Source: VGBK01 sp964548475 (GTDB lineage: Bacteria; Actinomycetota; Acidimicrobiia; Spongiisociales; UBA11373). From it: a stretch of DNA of 32,029 nt. The position numbers were made by a program, and so were the translations under genes. The notes below the pieces were generated by a model. The model was given only the letters and a program-made list of their open reading frames with translations, made no database searches and was not told where the DNA came from. The stretch lies in contig CAZJRF010000007.1 of assembly GCA_964548475.1 (NCBI GenBank), positions 1 through 32,029 of the forward strand. The letters are read 5' to 3'. This document shows positions 23,325 to 30,550 of this stretch, one piece after another (within the stretch, counting starts at the first letter, position 1; the number at the start of each line of letters is the position of its first letter).

Positions 23325-24640
23325 GCCGGGTCTTTCGCCGGGCCGCCGACCCACCGGTGGCGGTGCGGGGAGAGGGTGTCTGGGTAGAGGACGCGGACGG
23401 TCGCCGCTACCTCGATGCCGCGGGCGGGGCCATCGTGGTGGGCATCGGCCACGGCGACCCGGTGGTGGTCGCGGCCATGGCGGAACAGGCGCAAGCCCTC
23501 GCCTACGTGCACGGCTCGGCCTTTACCACCGAGGTGTTAGAGGAGTACGCCGCCGAGCTGACCGCGGTGGCCCCCGTCCCCAATGCCCGGCTGTTCCCCG
23601 TCTCCGGCGGCTCGGAGGCGGTGGAGACCGCCCTCAAGTTGGCCCGCTCCTATCACCTGGCGCGTGGGGAGCCGCAGCGGCAGGTGATCGTGGCCCGGCA
23701 CCTCTCCTACCACGGCAACACCCGCGGCGCCCTCGACGCCTCCGGCCGGCCCCGGCTGCGCGACCCCTACGAGCACTGGCTGGGGCACTCCGTTCACGTC
23801 CCCGCAGTGAACGAGTACCGCTGCCCCGCTCCCGGGCACCCGACGGGCTGCGGGGCGTGGCATGCCGGCGAACTGGAACGGACGATCGTCGAGATCGGCC
23901 CCGGCCGGGTGGCCGCCTTCCTCGCCGAGCCCATCGGCGGGGCCACCACCGGGGCCGCCGTCCCCACCGACGACTACTGGCCGGCGGTGGTCGAGGTGTG
24001 CCGCCGCCACGGAGTGCTGCTCATTGCCGACGAGGTGATGACCGGCTTCGGCCGCACCGGAGCCTGGTTCGCCGTCGACCACTGGGGAGTGGCCCCCGAC
24101 ATCCTGGTGGCCGCCAAGGGGGCCTCGAGCGGCTACTGGCCGCTGGGCCTGTGCCTGGCCTCGGGCGAGGTGCACGACACGGTCCAGGCGGGAGGCGGCT
24201 TTGTGCACGGGCTCACCTTCTCCCATCACCCGGTGGGGGCGGCGGTCGGCCGGGCGGTGCTGCGCCGCCTGCGCGAACTGGGCCTGGTGGAGGCGGCGGC
24301 GCAGCGCGGGCCCTACCTGCTGGCCTCCCTGGCGGCCGCCCTCGACGGGCAGGCGATAGCCGGGGACATCCGGGGACGCGGCTTGCTGGCCGCCGTGGAA
24401 CTCGTCGGCGACCCCCGCACCAAAGCCCCCTTCCCTCCCGGCGAGCGGGTGGTGGAGCGGGTGGTGGCTGCCGCCCGCCGGCGCGGCCTGCTGGTCTACT
24501 CGTCCAAGGGCTGCGCCGACGGGGTAGCCGGCGACGTGGTGCTCCTCGGGCCGCCGCTCATCATCACCCCCGAGCAGATCGACCAGGTGGCGGCCCGGCT
24601 GGGGGAGGCCGTGGCCGAAGTAGCCGCCGGCCTCGATTGA
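23321..24640 (+). CDS. Class III (omega) PLP-dependent aminotransferase
   Basis: This is a fold-type I aminotransferase of the class III group, which uses omega-amino, beta-amino or amine donors and an oxo-acid acceptor. The 439-residue product has GEGVWVEDADGRRYLDAAGG at the N-terminus, FPVSGGSEAVETALKLARSYH, HLSYHGNTRGALDASG, LAEPIGG, the cofactor aspartate D237 in LIADEVMTGFGRTG, and the Schiff-base lysine K266 in VAAKGASSGYWPLG. TFSHHPVGAA follows. The start overlaps the CoA-transferase B stop (ATGA). The tight linkage to a CoA-transferase suggests that the keto- or aldehyde-derived acid it produces is activated to a CoA ester. Donor specificity cannot be decided by eye; common database names for relatives (aspartate aminotransferase family) are not informative. 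Confidence 0.9.
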   Translation: MSRVFRRAADPPVAVRGEGVWVEDADGRRYLDAAGGAIVVGIGHGDPVVVAAMAEQAQALAYVHGSAFTTEVLEEYAAELTAVAPVPNARLFPVSGGSEAVETALKLARSYHLARGEPQRQVIVARHLSYHGNTRGALDASGRPRLRDPYEHWLGHSVHVPAVNEYRCPAPGHPTGCGAWHAGELERTIVEIGPGRVAAFLAEPIGGATTGAAVPTDDYWPAVVEVCRRHGVLLIADEVMTGFGRTGAWFAVDHWGVAPDILVAAKGASSGYWPLGLCLASGEVHDTVQAGGGFVHGLTFSHHPVGAAVGRAVLRRLRELGLVEAAAQRGPYLLASLAAALDGQAIAGDIRGRGLLAAVELVGDPRTKAPFPPGERVVERVVAAARRRGLLVYSSKGCADGVAGDVVLLGPPLIITPEQIDQVAARLGEAVAEVAAGLD

Positions 24641-24665
24641 CGCCCCGGCCGGCCGTCCGTAGGCT
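24637..24665 (+). promoter_or_regulatory. Promoter TTGACG-N17-TAGGCT for the deacetylase gene
   Basis: TTGACG at 24637-24642 overlaps the stop codon of the aminotransferase gene. TAGGCT at 24660-24665 lies exactly 17 bp downstream. This is the best consensus-like housekeeping promoter in the window. It would start transcription near 24672, just before the GGAGG that serves the TTG start at 24684. Confidence 0.6.
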
Positions 24666-24683
24666 CGCCGCCGGAGGTCACCC

Positions 24684-25766
24684 TTGCCCGCCAGCCCCTT
24701 CCCGGCAGTGTGGACCGAGCGCCACCGCCTGCACGACCCCGGGGGTGAGGTCTGGGTGGGAGTCCCTATACCCGGCACCGAAGTGGTGGCCCGCGGCGAC
24801 CTGATCCGGGAGGCACTGGAAACGGCCGGCTTTCCTATCCTCCCGCCGGCCGCCCACGGGGCCGGTCACCTGCATCGGGTACACGAACCGGCGATGGTCG
24901 ACTACCTCCGCACCGCTCACCAGGATTGGGTGGCGGCGGGCTACCCGGAAGAGCCGGGCCAGGACCGGGTCGTCCCCTACACGTTTGCCCTTCCGCAGAT
25001 GGTGGCCGACCGGCCCTTCCGACTGCCGGTGGCCCCCTCGGCCCGGGCGGGGGTGTACATCGCCGACACCACCACTCTCATCGGGCGCGGCACCTTCGAC
25101 GCCGCGGTGGCCGCCGCCGACTGCGCCCTCACCGCCGCCGAGATGGCGCTCGCGGGCACACCGGCCGTCTATGCCGTCTGCCGCCCCCCGGGCCATCACG
25201 CCGGCCGCTCGTTCTGCGGCGGCTCCTGCTACCTGAACAACGCCGCTCTTGCCGCCCAGGCCCTGCGCGACGGCGGGGTAGATCGGGTTGCCGTGGTGGA
25301 CCTGGACGCCCACCACGGGAACGGCACCCAGGACATCTTCTACGACCGGGGCGACGTCCTCTACTCCTCGGTGCACGTCGACCCGGGAGCCGGCTGGTTC
25401 CCTCACTTCGTCGGCTATGCCGACGAGCAAGGCCGGGGGCCGGGAGAGGGCGCCAACCTGAACCGCCCGGTAGCGCCCGCCTGCGGCGACGGGCCCTGGC
25501 TGGAAGCCGTCGCCGACCTTTGCCGGGCGGCGGCCGCGCACCGGGCCGCTGCGCTGGTGGTCTCACTGGGGGTGGACGGAGCCGCCGGAGACCCCGAGAG
25601 CCCGCTGGGGATCAGCCCGGCCGGCTTCTGCCGGGCGGCTGAGGCCCTGGCCGGCCTCCGCCTCCCCACCGTCTTCGTGCAGGAAGGGGGCTACGACCTG
25701 AACCGCCTGGGCGGCCTGGTGGTGGGCACCCTGGAAGCGTTCGCGGCAGCAGGAGGCCAACCATGA
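24684..25766 (+). CDS. Histone deacetylase/acetylpolyamine amidohydrolase family zinc deacetylase
   Basis: This is a predicted zinc-dependent hydrolase that removes acyl groups from amines such as acetylated polyamines or other N-acyl amines. The 360-residue product has RPPGHHA (catalytic H171, H172), CYLNNAALAA, VVDLDAHHGNGTQDIFY (zinc ligands D208 and H210), VVSLGVDGAAGDPES (zinc ligand D298) and QEGGYDL with the transition-state tyrosine Y337. The N-terminal HDPGGEVWVGVPIPGTEVVARGDLI fits bacterial acetylpolyamine amidohydrolase-like members rather than acetoin-utilisation AcuC. The start is TTG at 24684 with GGAGG 6 nt upstream. A strong promoter precedes it, and the stop overlaps the S9 peptidase ATG by 4 nt. 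The actual acyl-amine is unknown. Confidence 0.9.
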   Translation: MPASPFPAVWTERHRLHDPGGEVWVGVPIPGTEVVARGDLIREALETAGFPILPPAAHGAGHLHRVHEPAMVDYLRTAHQDWVAAGYPEEPGQDRVVPYTFALPQMVADRPFRLPVAPSARAGVYIADTTTLIGRGTFDAAVAAADCALTAAEMALAGTPAVYAVCRPPGHHAGRSFCGGSCYLNNAALAAQALRDGGVDRVAVVDLDAHHGNGTQDIFYDRGDVLYSSVHVDPGAGWFPHFVGYADEQGRGPGEGANLNRPVAPACGDGPWLEAVADLCRAAAAHRAAALVVSLGVDGAAGDPESPLGISPAGFCRAAEALAGLRLPTVFVQEGGYDLNRLGGLVVGTLEAFAAAGGQP

Positions 25767-27595
25767 GCGACCCCACCCCCTTCCTGGTCGGCAAAGACGA
25801 GCACGGGGGGCTGCCCAGCCTTCCCCGGCCCGACGCCCCCCGGGCTACCGCCTGGAGCCTGGAGGCGGTGGCCGCCGTGGAGCGTCCCCATCACCCCACC
25901 GCTTCCCCGGATGGTTCCTGCGTTGCCGTGCTCCTGGATCGCGACAGCTCCGACGTCTGGGCGGTGCCGGCGGCGGGAGGCAAGGCCCGGCGTCTCACCA
26001 CCGGCCGTCCCCCGACTGCCTTCTGGGAGGATGCCGCCCCCGTCTGGTCACCCGACGGGACGCGGCTGGCTTACGGCGACGAAGGCTGGGCCCGGATCGT
26101 CCCCACCGCCGGGGGCCTGCCCCGCCGCCTGCTAGAGGCCGGGGTCGAGGCCTGGCCCGACGAAGGCCGCCTGCTGGTCACCGTGGAGCGTGACGAAGTC
26201 ACCCGGCTCGCCTGCTGTGACCCCGACGACTCCTGGGCCCGTGCCCTCACCCCGCCCGCCTACTCGGTCGGGTCCGCCGCTCCCGTACCCGGCACCCCCC
26301 TCCTAGTAGCCGAGGGCCACCCCCCCGACGACTTCGATCGCAGCGACCTGTGGGTGATCGACATGGAATCCGGCGAGGGCCGGCACCTGTCCGGCGCGCC
26401 GGGACGGCGCGACCACAGCCCCGCGGTGGACCCGGCGGGTCGGGTGGTGGCCTACGCCTCCGCGCGTGACGGGTGGGACCAGTTGTGCCTGGTGGGTGCG
26501 GACGGCACCGGCGAGCGGCCGCTCACCGCCGAGGCCGCCGACTTCGCCGAGCCCGCCTGGCGTCCGGACGGAGGCGCCCTGGCGGCGGTGCGCTCCCGGG
26601 CGGGCTGCACCGATCTGGTGCTGGTAAGCGCCGCCGACGGGTCCGTGTCCCGATTGGCCCAGGGCGGGCTGTGGTCGCGCCCGCAGTGGGTGCAGGATGG
26701 GGCCCTGGTCGCCGTCCATGAAGATCACCGCACCCCCCCGCGCCTGGTGCGGGTGGAGCCCGACGGGAACATCACCACCCTTCTGGAAGGGATACCGGCG
26801 GCGGTCGCCGCCGCCCCACATGCCACCCCGGAGCGGGTGCGCTATCAATCGGCCGACGGCACGCCCATCGAGGGCTTCCTCTTCAAGCCGCCCGCCGCCG
26901 GCCGACAGCGTGTGCCGGCCGTGGTCTACCCGCACGGGGGGCCCACTTCGTTCTACGGCGACGAGTGGGACGGGCACGCCCAGTACTTCATCGACAAGGG
27001 CTATGCGTGGTTCGCCGTCAACTTCCGGGGCAGCACCTCCTACGGGCAGCAGTTCGAGCGGGCCAACCGCGGGGTCTGGGGAGTGGACGACACCGCCGAC
27101 TGCCTGGCGGCCGCCGATTACCTGGCCGGCTTCGACTGGGTGGATGCCCGGAGGCTGGCCATCTTCGGCGCCTCCTACGGGTCCTACCTGGCCCTAGCCT
27201 CCCTGGCCCTCGACCCCCGGCACCGCTTTGCCTGCGGGGTGGCCAAGTATGGGGATAGTGACATCGCCACCTCCTGGGCGCTGGGCGACCGGGTGGGACG
27301 GGAAGACCTCGAAAGGATGATGGGCCGTCCGGCCGACGCCCCCGAGGCCTACCGGTCCGGCTCTCCGCTGCACCGGGTGGCCGACATCGCCCGGCCCCTC
27401 CTGGTGGCGCACGGCGAGGGCGATGCCCGGGTGCATCCCGATCAGTCCGCCCAGCTGGTAGAGGCGCTGCGCCGGGAGGGCAAGACCTTCGAGTACGTCA
27501 CCTATCCCACCGAGGGCCACGGGCTCCTGAGGCGCGAGCCGCAGCTGCATTTCTACCGCCGGCTCGAGAGATTCCTCGACTGGCACCTGATGTGA
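25763..27595 (+). CDS. S9 family prolyl-oligopeptidase-type peptidase
   Basis: This serine peptidase or acyl-aminoacyl-peptidase is probably cytosolic, as there is no signal peptide. The 610-residue product has an N-terminal beta-propeller (about 40-350) with WD40-like/TolB-like repeats (HPTASPDGSCVAVLLDRD, APVWSPDGTRLAYGD, HSPAVDPAGRVVAYASARDG, EPAWRPDGGALAAVRSR). A C-terminal alpha/beta-hydrolase follows. The catalytic triad is visible: S471 in FGASYGS, D554 in HGEGDARVHP and H586 in TEGHGLLRR. YPHGGPTSFYGDEWD and NFRGSTSYGQQF are typical S9 motifs. Some members are deacylating or oligopeptidase enzymes working on short peptides. The ATG has GGAGG upstream and overlaps the deacetylase stop (ATGA). 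With the adjacent peptide transporter it suggests hydrolysis of imported peptides. Confidence 0.92.
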   Translation: MSDPTPFLVGKDEHGGLPSLPRPDAPRATAWSLEAVAAVERPHHPTASPDGSCVAVLLDRDSSDVWAVPAAGGKARRLTTGRPPTAFWEDAAPVWSPDGTRLAYGDEGWARIVPTAGGLPRRLLEAGVEAWPDEGRLLVTVERDEVTRLACCDPDDSWARALTPPAYSVGSAAPVPGTPLLVAEGHPPDDFDRSDLWVIDMESGEGRHLSGAPGRRDHSPAVDPAGRVVAYASARDGWDQLCLVGADGTGERPLTAEAADFAEPAWRPDGGALAAVRSRAGCTDLVLVSAADGSVSRLAQGGLWSRPQWVQDGALVAVHEDHRTPPRLVRVEPDGNITTLLEGIPAAVAAAPHATPERVRYQSADGTPIEGFLFKPPAAGRQRVPAVVYPHGGPTSFYGDEWDGHAQYFIDKGYAWFAVNFRGSTSYGQQFERANRGVWGVDDTADCLAAADYLAGFDWVDARRLAIFGASYGSYLALASLALDPRHRFACGVAKYGDSDIATSWALGDRVGREDLERMMGRPADAPEAYRSGSPLHRVADIARPLLVAHGEGDARVHPDQSAQLVEALRREGKTFEYVTYPTEGHGLLRREPQLHFYRRLERFLDWHLM

Positions 27596-27639
27596 CCCTA
27601 AGCAGGCCGTTTCTGCCGACACCGGGAGACCTCACGGAG

Positions 27640-27697
27640 TAGGGTCGCACCACCGGGACGCAATCCGTCGCCTGGGCGCATCCCCGCCCGGGCGGGG
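27640..27697 (+). promoter_or_regulatory. Upstream region of the binding-protein gene: TAGGGT box and 16-bp palindrome
   Basis: The 161-nt gap before the binding-protein gene contains TAGGGT (27640-27645), matching the -10 form used elsewhere. It also contains a perfect palindrome CCCCGCCCGGGCGGGG (27682-27697). If transcription starts near 27652 the palindrome would be in a leader of about 105 nt, as a hairpin or a protein-binding site. The gene itself has AAAGGA upstream of its ATG. A -35 match is only partial. Confidence 0.35.
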
Positions 27698-27756
27698 AGA
27701 CTGGCGAGGTCCCCCCACGCGGCCGGGCCGCGTCGTGTTCAGGGAAAGGACGCGAG

Positions 27757-29496
27757 ATGAGAAACCGGACATTGGCATTGCTGCTGGGACTGCTCATGAT
27801 CCTGGCCGCCTGCGGAGACGACGACACCGCCACGTCGACCACCCAACCGGGAACAGAGACGACCGGCGGGGCATCGACCACCCTCCCGCCTGAGACCACG
27901 ACGGCTCCCCCGGCCGCCGAGGGAGGGACCGTCCGCATCGGTTGGGGTGGGGCCCCGACTTCCCTCAACCCGGGCCTGGGGGAACTCACCGAGGACTACG
28001 CCGTCTACGAGCTCGTCTACAACACCCCGATCACCCTGGACATGGACGGCAACTACATACCCGAGCTGGCCACCGACTGGTCGGTGTCCGAAGATGAGCT
28101 GACCTGGACGGTGACCCTGGTGGACAACGCCACCTTCCACGACGGCACGCCCCTGACCAGTGAAGACGTGAAGTACACCCTGGAGCTTTACCGGGACTGC
28201 GCCGACTGGTGTGTGTACATGTCCTCCTACTTCGACGGGGACGAGGTGATCGAGGCCCCCGATCCCACAACGGTGACCATCACCATGAGCTCACCCACGG
28301 GCAGCTTCGAGGGCCGCATGGTCTTCATGTACATCCTGCCCAAGCACATCTGGGAGACGGTGGACGACCCCGGCGCGTTCGATAACACCGAGATGATCGG
28401 CTCCGGCTCCTTTACGCTCACCGAGCACCGACAGGGCGAGTACGTGCGGCTGGCCGCTAGCAAGGACTACTGGGGAGGCGCCCCGACCGTCGATGAGGTG
28501 ATCTTCCAGACTCTCGAGAACGCCGACGCCCGGGTGCAGGCCCTGATCAACGGCGATGTGGACATGATCACCGAGTTCCCCGCCACCGCCATCGGCACCC
28601 TGGAGGCCAACCCCAACATCACCGTGGCCACCGGAGAGCCGCTGGCCCCGGATCTCACCGACATCATCTTCAACGTCACCGAGCCGGAGAACTGCCCGGC
28701 GGAGGACGGGGTGTGCTCGGGCCATCCGGCCCTGCGGGACCGGCAGGTCCGCCTGGCCCTGGCTCACGCAGTTGACAAGCAGCAACTCATCGACACCCTG
28801 CTGCTGGGGCTGGGAACCCCGGGCATCGCCATCGTCCCCACCGGGCTGGGTATCTGGTTCGACGACACGATTGTGGACTACGCCTTCGACCTGGAGGAAG
28901 CCAACCGCCTCCTCGATGAGGCCGGCTACGTGGACACCAACGACAACGGCATCCGGGAATGTCCGGCCTCCATGGATTGCGGGGAACGGGCGGAGTTGAG
29001 CCTCCGCATGAACTTCCCCGATGACTCCGACACCGGCCCCCGGCTGTCCCAGACCCTGGCCGACTGGTGGAGGCAGGTGGGAGTGGAGGTCCAGATCCAG
29101 GTCCTCGACCCCGACACGCTGACCTCGGTGTGCTGCCCTGGTTTCGACTTCGACGTGATCCTGTGGGGCTGGGGCTCCGATCCCGACCCGGGCTTCCTGC
29201 TCAGCGCGCTCATCTGCGACGAGATCCCCACCGGTCTGAGCGAGTCGGGATACTGCAACCCCGAGTACGACGAGCTGTTCTATGCGCAGCAGTCGGAAAC
29301 CGACCTCGACACCCGGATCAGCATCGTTCACCAGATGCAGGAGATCCTGTGGGAGGACATCCCCTACATCATCCCCTACTGCGCGCTGTCCAGCCAGGCC
29401 TATCGCCACGACCGCTTCGTCGGCTGGATTGACGACGCCACCAAGCTGGCTCTGGAAGACCCGGCCAGCCTGAACGTGATCCGACCGGCCGGCTAA
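27757..29496 (+). CDS. ABC transporter substrate-binding lipoprotein (SBP family 5, DppA/OppA type)
   Basis: This is the extracytoplasmic solute receptor of a peptide-type ABC importer. The 579-residue product has a lipoprotein signal (RNRTLALLLGLLMILAAC) with lipobox L-A-A-C and Cys19 as the lipidated residue. A Thr/Ser/Pro-rich tether (about 22-55) is followed by a family 5 binding domain. Typical motifs are PELATDWSVSEDELTWTVTL, ATFHDGTPLTSEDVKYTLEL, SGSFTLTEHRQGEYVRLAASKDYWGGAP, VRLALAHAVDKQQLI and EANRLLDEAGYVDTNDNGIRE. Several cysteine-containing insertions (RDCADWCVY, ENCPAEDGVCSG, CCPG, ALICDE) could form disulfides outside the cell. Relatives bind di/oligopeptides, nickel or other small ligands, and the ligand cannot be read from sequence. 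A strong stem-loop follows the stop. Confidence 0.93.
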   Translation: MRNRTLALLLGLLMILAACGDDDTATSTTQPGTETTGGASTTLPPETTTAPPAAEGGTVRIGWGGAPTSLNPGLGELTEDYAVYELVYNTPITLDMDGNYIPELATDWSVSEDELTWTVTLVDNATFHDGTPLTSEDVKYTLELYRDCADWCVYMSSYFDGDEVIEAPDPTTVTITMSSPTGSFEGRMVFMYILPKHIWETVDDPGAFDNTEMIGSGSFTLTEHRQGEYVRLAASKDYWGGAPTVDEVIFQTLENADARVQALINGDVDMITEFPATAIGTLEANPNITVATGEPLAPDLTDIIFNVTEPENCPAEDGVCSGHPALRDRQVRLALAHAVDKQQLIDTLLLGLGTPGIAIVPTGLGIWFDDTIVDYAFDLEEANRLLDEAGYVDTNDNGIRECPASMDCGERAELSLRMNFPDDSDTGPRLSQTLADWWRQVGVEVQIQVLDPDTLTSVCCPGFDFDVILWGWGSDPDPGFLLSALICDEIPTGLSESGYCNPEYDELFYAQQSETDLDTRISIVHQMQEILWEDIPYIIPYCALSSQAYRHDRFVGWIDDATKLALEDPASLNVIRPAG

Positions 29497-29506
29497 AGAC
29501 GGAGAC

Positions 29507-29542
29507 GGCCCGGGGAGGGGCGGTTTCGCCCCTCCCCGGGCC
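29507..29542 (+). promoter_or_regulatory. Intercistronic stem-loop between binding-protein and permease genes
   Basis: The arms GGCCCGGGGAGGGGCG (29507-29522) and its exact complement (29527-29542) form a perfect 16-bp GC stem with a GTTT loop. It starts 11 nt after the binding-protein stop and ends 6 nt before the permease ATG. No run of T follows, so it is not a classical intrinsic terminator. Such hairpins are known to stabilise the upstream message and reduce downstream expression, giving excess binding protein over permease. Confidence 0.75.
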
Positions 29543-29548
29543 ACCCTC

Positions 29549-30550
29549 ATGACCCGAGGCTCGCTCTTCCTGCGCAAGGCCCTCTGGGCCCTGGTGACCA
29601 TCTTCGTGGTCATCAGCTTCAACTTCTTCCTCTTCCGGGTGCTCCCCGGCGACCCGGCCAAGGCCGGGATCAAGGATCCCCGCCTGAGCCCCGAGATGGT
29701 GGCCGCCCTGCAGCAGCGCTACGGCCTGGACAAGCCGGTGCTGTTCAACACCGGGGAGGGCGGGCTCTTCGACAGCCAGTACTTCCGCTACCTGGGGGCC
29801 CTGGCCCAGGGCGACCTGGGCACCTCTTACGCCTATCGGAACCGCCCCGTGTCCTCTCTGCTCGGCACCGCCCTGGTCAACACCCTATGGCTGGTGCTCC
29901 CCGCCGACATCCTGGCCATCCTCCTCGGGGTGCTGCTCGGCCTGGTGGCCGCCTGGCGGCGGGGCACCAAGCTAGACGTCGGGGCTCTCATGTTCGCCCT
30001 GTTCACCTGGGCCTTACCCACCTTCTTCCTGGGCATCCTCCTGCTCTTCTTCGGGAGCCGCTACCTGGGGCTGCCCACCGGCGGCCGCATCACCATCGGG
30101 CTCGACCAGGGTTTCTGGGCGACGGCCGGTGACATCGTCCGCCATCTCATCCTCCCCACCCTGACCTTTGCCCTCGTGCTCCTCGGTGAGTACATGCTGA
30201 TCATGCGCAGCTCGGTGGTGGAAGTCTTCTCCGAGGACTACATCCTCACCGCCAAGGCGAAGGGCCTCAACACCTTCCAGATCATCCGCCGTCACGCCTT
30301 CCGCAACGCCATGCTCCCGCTGGTGACCCTGATCGCCCTCAACCTGGGCTTCACCGTGTCGGGGGCGATCCAAGTGGAAACCGTCTTCTCCTGGCCGGGC
30401 CTGGGGAAGCTGACCGTAGATGCGGTGGCCCAGCGCGACTACCCACTGCTGCAGGGTGCCTTCTTGATGCTGGCGGTGTCGGTGGTGCTGGCCAATCTCG
30501 CCGCCGAGCTGGTCTACCTGCGCCTGGACCCGAGGGTGACCGAGGCATGA
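29549..30550 (+). CDS. ABC transporter permease, DppB type
   Basis: This is the first membrane subunit of the peptide-type importer. The 333-residue product begins with a transmembrane helix (KALWALVTIFVVISFNFFLFRVLPGDPA, including the family LPGDP). The GDLGTSYAYRNRPV segment follows, then five further helices. The EAA-type coupling loop is DYILTAKAKGLNTFQIIRRHAFRNAMLP, which docks on the ATPase. Near the end ETVFSWPGLGKL and RDYPLLQG are standard for DppB/OppB. The ATG at 29549 lacks a Shine-Dalgarno immediately upstream, since the stem-loop lies there. The stop overlaps the next gene by 4 nt (ATGA). Confidence 0.93.
   Translation: MTRGSLFLRKALWALVTIFVVISFNFFLFRVLPGDPAKAGIKDPRLSPEMVAALQQRYGLDKPVLFNTGEGGLFDSQYFRYLGALAQGDLGTSYAYRNRPVSSLLGTALVNTLWLVLPADILAILLGVLLGLVAAWRRGTKLDVGALMFALFTWALPTFFLGILLLFFGSRYLGLPTGGRITIGLDQGFWATAGDIVRHLILPTLTFALVLLGEYMLIMRSSVVEVFSEDYILTAKAKGLNTFQIIRRHAFRNAMLPLVTLIALNLGFTVSGAIQVETVFSWPGLGKLTVDAVAQRDYPLLQGAFLMLAVSVVLANLAAELVYLRLDPRVTEA

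Noticed and set aside
29507..29542. Intrinsic transcription terminator
   Set aside because: The stem is strong but followed by ACCCTC rather than a T-run, and the ABC permease follows at once, so read-through is expected.
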